The position numbers were made by a program, and so were the translations under genes. The notes beneath the pieces are model-generated. The model was not told where the DNA came from and did no database searches. It saw nothing but the letters and a program-made list of their open reading frames with translations. A stretch of DNA of 64,000 bases from an uncultured Clostridia bacterium. Lineage in GTDB: Bacteria; Bacillota; Clostridia; Christensenellales; CAG-138. This document shows positions 32,977 to 42,365 of the stretch, one piece after another. Where the stretch lies: contig CAKTYU010000003.1 of NCBI GenBank assembly GCA_934633985.1, positions 62,001-126,000 on the forward strand, given 5' to 3'. The stretch's first letter is position 1; the number at the start of each line of letters is the position of its first letter.

Positions 32977-34073
32977 ATGAAAAAGCTAACGTGTATCTTT
33001 TTGATTTTCGCAATGGCTTTCACGGCAGCAGCGTGCGCCTATCAGCAGCCGGCAACGGCCCCGGAAGAGAGCGCGGCCGTAACCACGGAGGGCACCCCCT
33101 GCGGCAGTTGCCCAGAAGCTGGTGATCACCGAGTCCTCCGTGCCCACTATCGACCCCCAGCAGTTCAACGCGGCTCCCTCCTATGTTGTAATGAAGGGCA
33201 CAGGCGAGGGCCTCGCCCGCACCAGGCGCAACGACATCAACCCCGGAGTTGCGGAGAGCTGGGAGATAGCGGACGACAACATTGAAGATGACCTTCCACC
33301 TTCGGGACGACGCCTGCTGGAGCGACGGCACACCCCTTACGGCGCAGGATTTCGTCTATTCCTTACGCCGCCTTGCCCTCAACTACGCGCTGGGCCGCAA
33401 GGAATACGTAAAGGTCGCCACCAACGGCCTGTACAGCCCTGCCACCCGCTTCGTGCTCCCCGCAGTGGCCGGCGTTGACGGCAAGAGCTACTGCGAGATG
33501 CTCCCCATCGACACCTACAAGACCACCGCAGATCTCGACAAGGCCAAGGAGCATCTTGACGCCGCCATGGCCGCCATGGGCATATCCGATCCCTTCGCGA
33601 TCACCATAAGGCTCAAGATAAGCGATGACAACACCGCAGCCCTCATAGTCGAGAACTGCCAGGATCAGTGGCAGCGAGCCCTCGGCATAAAGGTGGAGAT
33701 CGAGAAGGTCACATATAAGGCGATGCTTGCGGATCGCGTCTCGGGCGATTTCGACCTGATATACGTCGGCTGGATGCCCGACTATGACGATCCCTACACC
33801 CACCTTAGCTACTTTGTATCCACCAACGCCCAGAACGGCGGAAAGTTTGCCAGAGAAAGGTATGACGAGCTGGTAACTACCGCCAACAACTACGCGGACG
33901 CAAAGACCCACCTCTCAATGTACGCAGAGGCCGAGAAGATACTCATGGACGAGGCCGACATGGTGTCCCTTCAGGTGCGCGAGGTTCCCTACGCATACAA
34001 GAGCAACCTCAAGGATGTCATCCGCTTCTACATAGGCTCCCAGACGGACTGGGCCTTCGGCTACTTTGAATAA
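32977..34073 (+). pseudogene. oppA: Oligopeptide-binding lipoprotein (OppA/DppA), frameshifted and internally deleted
   Basis: Three frames are needed. The start at 32977 gives a lipoprotein signal ('AFTAAAC', cysteine 20). From about 33122 another frame gives 'ESSVPTIDPQQFNAAPSYVV' and 'NPGVAESWEIADDN'. From about 33282 a third gives 'FHLRDDACWSDGTPLTAQDF' through to 'SQTDWAFGYFE'. Family 5 solute-binding proteins are about 500-550 residues; here only ~360 codons remain. After 'FVYSLRRLA' the sequence jumps to 'NYALGRKEYVKVATNGL', a segment normally some 200 residues later, so a large deletion has occurred as well. It would have fed peptides to OppBC. Confidence 0.88.
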
Positions 34074-34101
34074 ATAAAACGACAGCCTGTCCATGACTCC
34101 C

Positions 34102-34129
34102 GGGCTGCGCGGCCTTTGCCGCGCGGCCC
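34102..34129 (+). terminator. Attenuator-like hairpin between oppA and oppB
   Basis: A 12-bp very GC-rich stem (34102-34113 with 34118-34129, one G-U pair), followed by only a loose T tract. Such intercistronic hairpins commonly lower permease relative to binding-protein expression. Confidence 0.6.
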
Positions 34130-34172
34130 TTACCCTTGATTTTTCATATTTTTAAAAGGAATTTAACAGCCT

Positions 34173-35162
34173 ATGAGAAGACACATATTGAAGCGCTGCT
34201 TGATAGCTGTGGTCACGGTGCTGGTCACGATCATATTCGTGCTGGTGCGGCTGCTGCCCGGCGACCCATTCAGCAGCGAAAAGACTAACGAGGCCATCAA
34301 GGAAAAGATGATGGCTTATTATAGCCTCGACAAGCCCCCCATAGAGCAGTGGTTCACCTACATAAAAAACCTGCTCAAGGGGGATCTCGGCGTATCCTTG
34401 AAATACCCCGGCAGGACGGTCAATTCCGTTATCGCCCAAACCTTCCCCTTCTCCGCCAGCTTCGGCGCCAGATCCATCATACTGGCGCTTGTGGCGGGCC
34501 TGTTTTTGGGGACCCTGACCGCGCAGCACGCGAGAAGGGTGCTGGATTACATCTGTGTGCTGATAGCGGTAATAGGCGTATCCATGCCGGATTTTATAAT
34601 AGGCACCCTGCTTCAGTTCGTGTTCGCCATCAAGCTCAAGTGGCTGCCCGCGGGCCAGTGGATGAGCTTTAAGTACACCATACTTCCTGTGTTCGTCTTG
34701 AGCCTGTACACGCTGAGCCTCGTTACCCGCCTCATGCGCTCCAGCATGATGGAGGTGATAAATCAGGATTACATAATGACCGCCAGGGCAAAGGGCCTAT
34801 CAAAATTCGAGATAATATGGCGGCATGAGATACGCAACGCCATACTGCCCATAGTGACGACCATGGGCCCGCTGACGGCGGCGGTGCTTACCGACACCAT
34901 CGTGCTGGAGAAGATATACGCGGTGCCGGGCATAGGCAAGTTCTACGTGCAAAGCATAAACGACCTTGATTATAACATGGTGCTGGGCATGACCTTCTTC
35001 TACGGGGTATTCCTAGTGACGGCCAACCTTATAGTAGACGTGCTTTACGGCCTCATCGACCCGCGCATAAAGCTTGCAGGGGGGGGCAGCCGAAGGCGTA
35101 AAAGCAGGCCGGAGGCGGAGGCAGAGATAAAATCGGAGGGAGGCGCGGCAGATGGCAAATAA
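34173..35162 (+). CDS. oppB: Oligopeptide ABC transporter permease (OppB/DppB)
   Basis: A 329-residue inner-membrane permease with about six membrane segments, N-terminal 'RLLPGDPF', and the cytoplasmic coupling motif 'MTARAKGLSKFEIIWRHEIR' (EAA-type, about 206-225), then 'VPGIGKFYVQSI'. The frame is intact and of normal length with an extra basic C-terminal tail. It is the only undamaged member of its operon, so without OppC, OppD and OppA it is probably non-functional unless complemented elsewhere. Its end overlaps the oppC start by 11 nt. Confidence 0.9.
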   Translation: MRRHILKRCLIAVVTVLVTIIFVLVRLLPGDPFSSEKTNEAIKEKMMAYYSLDKPPIEQWFTYIKNLLKGDLGVSLKYPGRTVNSVIAQTFPFSASFGARSIILALVAGLFLGTLTAQHARRVLDYICVLIAVIGVSMPDFIIGTLLQFVFAIKLKWLPAGQWMSFKYTILPVFVLSLYTLSLVTRLMRSSMMEVINQDYIMTARAKGLSKFEIIWRHEIRNAILPIVTTMGPLTAAVLTDTIVLEKIYAVPGIGKFYVQSINDLDYNMVLGMTFFYGVFLVTANLIVDVLYGLIDPRIKLAGGGSRRRKSRPEAEAEIKSEGGAADGK

Positions 35163-35616
35163 CACCGTAATTTCTTCCGAAAAATACTTCGGCTTTGACC
35201 CGGAGGATATAAAGCGCGCGCCAAGGGACAGGGGCGAGCTCAACAAGGTGGTGCGCCCCAGCCTTACCTACTGGCAGGACGCGTGGATAAAGCTGCGCCG
35301 GAACCCCATGGCCACCATAGGCCTTGTGATACTTACGGTCTATATACTCATGGCCGTATTTGTCCCCATGCTTTCAAAATACGACTACGCCACGCAAAAT
35401 TCCGCCGAGATGAACCTGCTGCCCGGCGGCTAACATCTCTTCAGCACGGATCAGGCGGGCCGAGACCTATGGGTACGCAACTGGATGGGCGCCCGGGTAT
35501 CCCTTTCGATAGGCATACTGGTGGTGCTGAGGGCGTCGGACAGGCGCATAATAATACGGCACACGATACCCAATATAAGCGGCCTCGCCATCACCAGCAT
35601 GACCATAGCCATACCT
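35152..35616 (+). pseudogene. oppC: OppC permease remnant (in-frame stop and internal deletion)
   Basis: Starts normally ('WQDAWIKLRRNPMATIGLVI', first membrane segment). It meets TAA at 35431-35433 and continues in the same frame with 'HLFSTDQAGRDLWVRNW', the next conserved OppC stretch. At about 35530 'SIGILVVL' is joined directly to 'RASDRRIIIRHTIPNISG', which belongs near the EAA region, so about 100 residues are missing. The remaining part ends around 35616, where OppD sequence begins without any gap. Both joints keep the reading frame. Confidence 0.87.
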
Positions 35617-36443
35617 AAGGGCTGCGTGGAGGGCGGAGAGATAACCTTCCAGGGCAATGACCTGCTCAAATACAGTAAAAAGCAGATGCAAAGCATCCGC
35701 GGCGACGATATAAGCATGATATTCCAGGACCCCATGACACGCCTGAACCCCACCATGACGGTGGGTAGGCAGATAGCCGAGGTGCTGGTGAAGCATCAGC
35801 GCCTGAGCAAAAAGGAGGCCCTTAAGAAGGCCGAGGAATATCTTAGACTGGTGGGCATAGCCAACCCGGAAAAGCGGATAAAGGAATACCCGAACAGCCT
35901 TTCCGGCGGCATGAGTCAGAGGGTTATGATAGCCATAGCCATAGCCATGTGCTGCAACCCAAAGCTGCTCATAGCGGAAGAGCCCACCACCGCGTTGGAC
36001 GTCACCACACAGGCGCAGATACTGGAGCTCATGCAGGAGCTGCAAAGGAAGTTCAACACCTCCATAATACTCATCGTGGTGGCCAACATGGCGGTGAGAG
36101 TGCTTGTGTTCTATGCGGGCAAGGTGGTGGAAAACGGGCCTACCCGCAGCGTATTCTATCAGCCGCGGCACCCCTATACGCGGGGCCTGCTCAAGTCCAT
36201 GCCCAAGCTAAACGCGGGGGCAGGGAGGAGCTGGTCAGCATATAGGGCGCGCCGCCCGAGGGGTGCGCCTTTGCGGCGAGGTGCGAATATGCGCTGAATA
36301 TATGCCATAAGTGGCAGCCGCCCTTTATAGGCGTGGGCGAGAACCACTGTGCCGCCTGCTGGCTCAATATGAAGAAAATAGACGACGGGCTGTACCCCGG
36401 CTGGATGAAGAGCGACCACGTTACCCTGGAGGACATAAAATAA
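35617..36443 (+). pseudogene. oppD: OppD ATPase remnant
   Basis: OppD sequence starts at 'GGEITFQGNDLL', so the N-terminus with Walker A is deleted. Q-loop 'MIFQDPMTRLNPTMTVG' and signature 'LSGGMSQRVMIAIAIA' are present. The Walker B region reads 'LLIAEEPTTALDVT' (Asp-Glu changed to Glu-Glu). The H-loop is lost: 'SIILI' is followed at once by 'VVANMA', i.e. the five codons for THDLG are deleted in frame. A frameshift near 36235 then leads into the authentic C-terminus ('PPEGCAFAARCEYAL' to 'HVTLEDIK', stop at 36441). It cannot hydrolyse ATP. Confidence 0.88.
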
Positions 36444-36457
36444 GCGAGGCAAAAAAC

Positions 36458-37343
36458 ATGTTTAATCCCAATGTGCATAAATTCTTTGATAAGGGTACAG
36501 CGGACGCCATATTTCTTATGAAGAGGCCCAACGTCCGCTGGGCCTCCGGCGGATAGTCTTCGAGGAGGACGCTCTGCCCTATAAGCTATACAGCGACCTC
36601 GCCAAGGAGACCGACGCGGAGCTTATACCGGCTGACGGGGAAATGAAAAGCTTCGCAGCGTAAAGACCTCGGAGGAGATACAGTACCTTCGCGCCGCCTG
36701 CGACATAGCCTGCCGGGCGTTTTACAGGATATTGGAGGATATCCGCGTGGGCGTTACCGAAAAGGAGCTTGCGGCAAAGCTGTCCGCCTACATGGTGTTT
36801 GAGGGTGCGGATACCCAGCCCTACGGCAACATACTGATTTCCGGCCCCAACACCAGCCTGCTGCACGGCATACCCTCTGACAGGGCTCTGCGGTACGGCG
36901 ATTTTGTGCTCATGGATTACGGCTGCCAGTTCAACGGCTACATGAGCGACATGACCCGCACGGTGGTGGTGGGCAGAGCCACAGATGAGCAAAAGCGCGT
37001 CTATGCGCTGGAAAAGCAGATGATAGAGGATTCCCTTGCCGCAATGAAGGCCGGCGCCGATACGGGCGAGGTTTACAGGGCATCCATAAGGGCAATAGAA
37101 AACACCGAATATTTCAAATATCATTATACCGGCATGGGCCATGGGATAGGGCTTTTCGTTCATGAGCACCCCTTCATAAATCCGGCGGGCGGCAGCGTAT
37201 ACGCGCCAAACACCGTCACCACCATAGGGCCCGGGCTGTACATACCGGGCTGGGGCGGCGTTCGCATAGAGGATCAGGTGATAATCAAGGAAGGCGGCTG
37301 CGAAAACCTCATTTCGGTGTTCCACGAGCTGATTGAGGTATAG
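36458..37343 (+). pseudogene. Xaa-Pro aminopeptidase (M24) remnant
   Basis: Begins at the ATG at 36458 ('MFNPNVHKFFDKGTADAI'), loses frame near 36550 ('IVFEEDALPYKLYSDLAK' continues in another frame), stops at 36661-36663, and resumes in the next frame ('VKTSEEIQYLRAACDIA') through to 37343. Most of the creatinase N-domain is deleted. In the M24 core the metal ligands 'DYGCQ', 'SDMTR', 'GHGIGL' and 'RIEDQV' remain. The ligand glutamate of the usual 'EPG' motif is Gly ('TIGPGLYIPG'), so even an expressed fragment should be inactive. It follows oppD by 14 bp, a typical peptide-uptake plus peptidase pairing. Confidence 0.87.
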
Positions 37344-37361
37344 GATGTAGATGCAGAGAAG

Positions 37362-37421
37362 TGGTATACTCAACAGCAAATGCACGTGGTCGGGGCATAT
37401 TTCCCACTCTATGATTTCCAC
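37362..37421 (-). pseudogene. IS200/IS605 TnpA remnant
   Basis: About 20 codons on the minus strand reading 'EWEICPDHVHLLLSIP', the HUH motif region of IS200-family Y1 transposases. No flanking transposase sequence remains on either side. It marks an old insertion at the border between the GC-rich opp block and the AT-rich purine block. Confidence 0.7.
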
Positions 37422-37504
37422 TCCTTTCCATTAGGCTTGTACACAGTTTAACACATTAGCTTTTCCCTCACCGCTTAAGCTCTCCTTTTTATATATTAAG
37501 CAAC

Positions 37505-38278
37505 TCATACAATGTCAAAGAACTTCTTAGAATTCAAGTTTGCAATGTCAATTATATCTTGGGCGGAATATTCCTTGCGTACGGTTGCTATTTCCTCGGC
37601 GACAAAGGATATCATCTCCGAGTTTGATGTCGCACCACTCATGTGGTATGGAGCAAGAAAAGGAGAATCTGTTTCCAAAACCAATTTTTCTATAGGCATA
37701 TCACGGACGATGCCCTTAAGATAAGACCACTCAGGATAGGTGATTGAGCAACAGAAACTAAAATATGCCCCAAGATCAAGGAAAGCTTCGGCAAAGCGAG
37801 GCAAAGCAGAATACCTATGTAACATTATTTTTTCAGGACGGTATTCTCTTAGTATTGCTAACGTGTCTTCATCGGCTTCTCTGTCATGTATTTGTATGGG
37901 AAGCTTTAGTTTTTGTGCAAGTACTAATTGATCACAGAACACCTTGCGTTGCATAGCTCGATCGGAAATAATATCATGATAATCCAGTCCTATTTCACCT
38001 ATTGCAACTACTTTAGGTTCCTTTGCCAATTCTTCTATTTGCTTCAACCAGGTAGCAGGTAATCCTTTGGATTCCAGAGGGTATATACCGACAGTAGAAT
38101 ATATAAAATCATACTTTGCAGCAATTGCAACGGCGTTTTTCGCAGTCGGGAGGGAAGAACTTGAGTTAATTATGTATTCAACGCCGTTCTTTTGCTGCTG
38201 CCTAAGTATACCGTCCAAGTTTAGCGAATAACGAAAATCGTCATAATGAGTATGTGTGTCAAAAATATGCTTATACAT
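37505..38278 (-). CDS. TatD-family metal-dependent hydrolase
   Basis: A 258-residue TIM-barrel protein. Metal-binding motifs: 'FDTHTHYDD' (first His pair, about 6-14), 'AIGEIGLDYHD' (Glu/Asp), 'LPIQIHDREAD' (His, about 150), 'MLHRYS' and 'VLETDSPFLAP' (Asp near 210). TatD proteins are Mg-dependent 3'-5' exonucleases or broader amidohydrolase-like enzymes. Start taken at 38278 because GGAG lies upstream and the OsmC-like gene stops 2 nt before; an alternative ATG at 38293 overlaps that gene. Last gene of the minus-strand purine-side operon; its role there is unclear. Confidence 0.85.
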   Translation of the reverse strand: MYKHIFDTHTHYDDFRYSLNLDGILRQQQKNGVEYIINSSSSLPTAKNAVAIAAKYDFIYSTVGIYPLESKGLPATWLKQIEELAKEPKVVAIGEIGLDYHDIISDRAMQRKVFCDQLVLAQKLKLPIQIHDREADEDTLAILREYRPEKIMLHRYSALPRFAEAFLDLGAYFSFCCSITYPEWSYLKGIVRDMPIEKLVLETDSPFLAPYHMSGATSNSEMISFVAEEIATVRKEYSAQDIIDIANLNSKKFFDIV

Positions 38279-38280
38279 CT

Positions 38281-38721
38281 TCAATTTCTCCATGAAAGAC
38301 GAAGCTGAGTGGGTTGAATTATATTGTCTATAACTGGACAACGTCTTTGAACCTCATCAAGCCAAACCTCTTTTTCATCTTTACTCCAGAATGGGTTCCC
38401 GGATATTTCTACATCTATTTCAGTGAAACCAACTCGCGTATTTTCACTGTTGTCTCCCCAAAAACCATTGGAACTAATATCGCCGCTTATATTTATTTCC
38501 ATATTTCCCAAATCAAGTTTATGCTCTTTTGCAACATTATATCCTGACGCTATTATGCAACCGGCTATCGCCCCAAGTAACGTATGAACTGGGCTTGGTG
38601 CCTTGTCTTCTCCGCCAAATGCTTCGGGTTCGTCAATATACCAAGTGTGATTATCATTGGATATGGTTGTTAGGGTTTCACCGTTGCATATTGCACTTAT
38701 CGTCATTTTCATATTTGACAT
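38281..38721 (-). CDS. OsmC/YhfA-type protein
   Basis: About 146 residues with the OsmC layout: N-terminal beta strands, central helix 'SPVHTLLGAIAGCIIASGYN' containing the first redox cysteine, and C-terminal 'VQRRCPVIDNI' with the second. OsmC-like proteins reduce organic hydroperoxides by a Cys pair. The start is ambiguous: ATGs lie at 38730, 38721 and 38712, with GGAG just upstream of the first. I chose 38721 at the junction with the M20 gene, which stops at 38724. Confidence 0.78.
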   Translation of the reverse strand: MSNMKMTISAICNGETLTTISNDNHTWYIDEPEAFGGEDKAPSPVHTLLGAIAGCIIASGYNVAKEHKLDLGNMEINISGDISSNGFWGDNSENTRVGFTEIDVEISGNPFWSKDEKEVWLDEVQRRCPVIDNIIQPTQLRLSWRN

Positions 38722-38723
38722 AT

Positions 38724-39917
38724 TTAGCATATCTCCAATCTTCGCTCTAAGAGCAGACAAAAATATCTTAATCCCAGCCCAAGCGCGTCTTCATCCATTA
38801 AGTAATTAGGATTGTGATGTGGGGCCGTTATACCCTTAGCTTTGTTGGCGGCACCTAATTGAAGGAAAAACCCCGGACATATTTGAGCATAGTACCCAAA
38901 GTCATCTCCAGGCATTATGGGTTTCATTTCCACAACCGAATCACTGGAAAACTCTTGTTCGACTATTTGGGCAGCAAAAGCCGCAAGCTGCGGATTATTG
39001 TATACAGAGTCATAGCCCTTTTTATATTCATAATTAACGGTTGCACCATATGCTGCAGCTATTTGTGTTGATAATGCCCCTATGCGTTCCTCGGCCAGAT
39101 ATCTGGTTTCTGCTGTAAAACTGCGGACAGAACCCTTGAGTTCCGATGTGTGCGGGATAATATTATACGCACTGCCTGCTTGTATTTCACACACTGAAAG
39201 AACAAATGGATCATTGGGAGTTATCATACGGGAGGCTATGTTTTGCAACGCCAGTATTATTTGAGCTGAAATGATTATGGGGTCAATACATTCTTGTGGC
39301 ATGGAGGAATGCCCTCCCTTTCCTTGAACGAGTATGCTGAAGCTATCCGTGAAAGATGTAAGGGGACCGTAACATATGCCAAATTTGCCAGTCTCCAATA
39401 CGGAAGTTAAATGAAGGCCAAATACTTCATCTACGCCGTCCATTACTCCTGCTTTGATTAACTCTATCCCTCCGCCGGGAGGGGTCTCCTCGGCATGCTG
39501 AAAAATGAACCGAATTTCTCCACAAATTGAGTTTTTATTGGCTATCATATATTTGGCTACGCCAAGTAGTATGGCCGTGTGACCGTCATGACCACAGGCG
39601 TGCATTACACCGGGGTTCTTTGAAGCAAAAGGAAGATTATTCTTTTCTGTTAAGGGCAAAGCATCTATATCTGCTCTTAAAGCGATTACTTTACCCGGCT
39701 TACCGGTAAGTAATTTGGTTACTATGGCGGTGGGACATATTCTTTCTATACTTGTATATCCATATTCGCGTAATTTGTTTTCTATATAGTTCGCTGTATC
39801 AACCTCTTTAAACGAAAGTTCAGCATTTTTATGAAGCCAGCGCCGATTTTCTATTACTTCCTGAGTAATGCTATTTATCATTTCACGATTCAACATAGAA
39901 GCCGCATTCCTTTCCAT
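38724..39917 (-). CDS. M20-family amidohydrolase (hippurate hydrolase/aminoacylase type)
   Basis: A 397-residue di-zinc hydrolase. Motifs: 'RRWLHKNAELSFKE', 'ALRADIDALPLTE' (Asp), 'MHACGHDGHTAILLG', 'FQHAEETPPGGG' (catalytic Glu pair), dimerisation lid with 'GKGGHSSMP', and 'MPGDDFGYYA' near the end. The family hydrolyses N-acyl amino acids, hippurate or related amides. A later ATG at 39896 has AAAGGA upstream and could be the true start. It lies between the ABC transporter genes and the OsmC gene in one minus-strand operon, so it probably acts on the imported compound (inference). Confidence 0.88.
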   Translation of the reverse strand: MERNAASMLNREMINSITQEVIENRRWLHKNAELSFKEVDTANYIENKLREYGYTSIERICPTAIVTKLLTGKPGKVIALRADIDALPLTEKNNLPFASKNPGVMHACGHDGHTAILLGVAKYMIANKNSICGEIRFIFQHAEETPPGGGIELIKAGVMDGVDEVFGLHLTSVLETGKFGICYGPLTSFTDSFSILVQGKGGHSSMPQECIDPIIISAQIILALQNIASRMITPNDPFVLSVCEIQAGSAYNIIPHTSELKGSVRSFTAETRYLAEERIGALSTQIAAAYGATVNYEYKKGYDSVYNNPQLAAFAAQIVEQEFSSDSVVEMKPIMPGDDFGYYAQICPGFFLQLGAANKAKGITAPHHNPNYLMDEDALGLGLRYFCLLLERRLEIC

Positions 39918-39922
39918 TTGTA

Positions 39923-41431
39923 CTATTGTATTGTAGCTCCAGCCATTAGCAGACCAAGCTTTTCAATCGTAGCATCTGCTTGATCCATTATGTCCATTAC
40001 TCTACCGTCGAACATAACCATTATCCTATCTGATATCTCCAGGATCTCATCCAATTCAGTAGATACGAGCAGTACTGCTGCGCCAGCGTCGCGTGCTAGG
40101 ATGATCTGTTTTTGTATGTATTTTGTAGCAGCAACATCAAGACCTCTATCCGGGTGAGTGGCAAGTAGCAATTTTGGATGCCTATCCAGTTCACGGGCAA
40201 GGACTACCTTTTGTTGATTTCCACCTGAAAGATTGCCCATACGTTCGTCTATGCTTGGTGTTACTACGGTGAACTTATCACAAAGTTTTTTACCGTATTC
40301 TTTATTCAGCTTTTTGTTCACAAAGCCTTTTCTGGTGAAAGGTTCATGCCAGTAATTCATCAAAACTATATTTTCACAAATAGACATATCCGCTACCATA
40401 CCATATTTTTGCCTATCTTCAGGTATGTGAGATACGCCCATATTGAGTATCGATCTTACGTTACATCCATTGGCTTTATTTCCACAAATTCTTATGTCTC
40501 CCTGAGAGCATTTAAGCAACCCGGAAATACATTTTATCAACTCTGATTGACCGTTACCATCTACACCGCAAACTCCCAGTATTTCTCCTGCCCTAAGATC
40601 AAAACTTATGTCTTTCAATATGTGCACACCGCGCTCATTGACGTAGTTTATATTATCCAATACAAGAACTTTCTCTTTAGGCGTAGAGACTTTTTTATCT
40701 AGTGTGAATTCAACGCTATGCCCAACCATCAAACAAGCAAGTTCTTTGGCGCTTTTTATGCTGGATATATCGGTTGTTATCACTTTCTTTCCTTGTCGGA
40801 GGATAGTGCACCTGTCGCATATCTCCATAATTTCTACTAATTTATGACTAATAAAAAGTACCGTTATACCTTGTTCTTTAAGGTTGCGTATTACGCTGAA
40901 CAGAGCCTTGCCCTCTTGTGGGGTAAGCACAGCTGTAGGCTCATCTAGTATCAGTATCTTTGCATTATGCGAAAGCGCTTTTAGTATTTCCAAACGTTGC
41001 TGCTGTCCCACAGTCAACTGACTCACTTTTACCCAAGGGTCTACTTTCATACCAAACCGTTCAGCAAACTTTTCGAAATCCTTAGCAGCCCTGTTAAGGT
41101 CTAGTATTTCCTTTTCTTCTGCGTGACCGAGTACGATATTTTCTATTACCGTAAGGGCTGGAATCAGCATAAAGTGTTGATGCACCATGCCTATACCCAG
41201 TGATACTGCATCCAATGGGCTGTTTATTTCGACTTCCTTACCGTCAATAAATATGTCTCCTGATGTAGCAGTATATAGCCCATAGAGTATATTCATAAGA
41301 GTACTTTTCCCAGCGCCGTTTTCTCCTAAAAGGGCATGTATCTCTCCTTTTTCTACTGAAAAATTTACATGGTTGTTGGCAGTTACACTTCCGAAGCACT
41401 TGGTTATATCGCGCATTTCTAAATATGCCAT
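39923..41431 (-). CDS. BMP-type nucleoside ABC transporter, double ATP-binding protein
   Basis: A 502-residue ATPase with two ABC domains. The first has Walker A 'GENGAGKST', signature 'LTVGQQQRLEILKAL' and Walker B 'ILILDEPTAVLT'. The second has a degenerate Walker A region ('GVDGNGQSELIKCISG') and 'LSGGNQQKVVLARELDRHP' with 'LLATHPDRGLD', as usual for YufO/RbsA-like proteins. AAGGAGG lies 8 nt before the ATG; the longer frame to 41518 is not needed. With the two permeases and lipoprotein it forms a complete nucleoside-type importer. In bacteria such BMP systems import purine nucleosides (family knowledge). Confidence 0.92.
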   Translation of the reverse strand: MAYLEMRDITKCFGSVTANNHVNFSVEKGEIHALLGENGAGKSTLMNILYGLYTATSGDIFIDGKEVEINSPLDAVSLGIGMVHQHFMLIPALTVIENIVLGHAEEKEILDLNRAAKDFEKFAERFGMKVDPWVKVSQLTVGQQQRLEILKALSHNAKILILDEPTAVLTPQEGKALFSVIRNLKEQGITVLFISHKLVEIMEICDRCTILRQGKKVITTDISSIKSAKELACLMVGHSVEFTLDKKVSTPKEKVLVLDNINYVNERGVHILKDISFDLRAGEILGVCGVDGNGQSELIKCISGLLKCSQGDIRICGNKANGCNVRSILNMGVSHIPEDRQKYGMVADMSICENIVLMNYWHEPFTRKGFVNKKLNKEYGKKLCDKFTVVTPSIDERMGNLSGGNQQKVVLARELDRHPKLLLATHPDRGLDVAATKYIQKQIILARDAGAAVLLVSTELDEILEISDRIMVMFDGRVMDIMDQADATIEKLGLLMAGATIQ

Positions 41432-41444
41432 ACTTGCTTCCTCC

Positions 41445-42365
41445 TTACTCTTCCTTGTCATAAGGGCGCCCGCTGGCGGCAGGTTGGTTGGACTTGGTCT
41501 TATATGCACAAAGGGCAATAGTCGTTATGACGTAAGGAATCATAGTCCAGAACTGATATGGAACGATTGAATTTATGGCCATTAATCTGTATTGGAGCGC
41601 AGAGGCTGCGCCGAAAAGCAAGCAAGCAAGCATTACTCCTACAGGAGTGTAATTACCAAACACCACGGCTGCGATGACTATAAATCCACGACCTGCCACC
41701 ATGTCTTCCGTAAATGCGCTAAGAAGTCCCATGGAGATAAAAGAGCCTGCAAGACCACAAAGCAGCCCACTTAGCATAACCGTTACATAACGAAGCCGTA
41801 TGATATGTATTCCGAGAGTAGCGCAAGCCTTTGGGTTTTCGCCAACGGAACGGATACGAAGCCCAATTTTGGTCCTTTGCATTATAAAATAGCTTATGGG
41901 TACCAGCAAAAATGCTATATATCCCACTACAGTCTGATGAAACAAACTGTCCCCTATCACGGGTAAATCTGACAGCAAAGGAATAGGTACAGGCTGATAA
42001 GATTCAATGATATTTACGCTGGTGCTAAGACCAAATACCAAGCGGTTCATTGTTACAGTGAACCCGCTGGCTAATATATTAATTGCAGTACCCGCGATTA
42101 TCTGGTTTGCCTTTAAAGTTATACATATAAAAGCAAACAGCAGTGCGATAAGCAGCCCTGACAACATGGCGGCCAGTGCACCGCAAAGGGCAGATGAGGT
42201 GTAGTATGAAATCATCACACCTACAAACGCGCCCACCAGCATCATTCCCTCGGCGCCAATATTCACTACGCCGGAACGTTCACTGAACACCAACCCAATT
42301 CCTGCGAGAATAAGAGGAGTGGCTGTTCTTATATCCGAGGCGAGAAAACTTGTAATAACATTCAC
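41445..42365 (-). CDS. BMP-type nucleoside ABC transporter permease (YufQ-like)
   Basis: A 306-residue permease with 8-9 hydrophobic segments; family motif 'ERSGVVNIGAEGMMLVGA' near the N-terminus and 'RIRSVGENPKACATLGI' in the cytoplasmic loop (about 174-190). The start codon is GTG, which shares its first base with the TAG stop of the upstream permease gene, so translation is coupled. It pairs with the other permease to form the pore. Confidence 0.92.
   Translation of the reverse strand: MNVITSFLASDIRTATPLILAGIGLVFSERSGVVNIGAEGMMLVGAFVGVMISYYTSSALCGALAAMLSGLLIALLFAFICITLKANQIIAGTAINILASGFTVTMNRLVFGLSTSVNIIESYQPVPIPLLSDLPVIGDSLFHQTVVGYIAFLLVPISYFIMQRTKIGLRIRSVGENPKACATLGIHIIRLRYVTVMLSGLLCGLAGSFISMGLLSAFTEDMVAGRGFIVIAAVVFGNYTPVGVMLACLLFGAASALQYRLMAINSIVPYQFWTMIPYVITTIALCAYKTKSNQPAASGRPYDKEE

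Noticed and set aside
36579..37421. 280-codon minus-strand frame
   Set aside because: Mostly antisense to the M24 remnant; only its first ~20 codons match a real protein family, and these are listed as an IS200 fossil.
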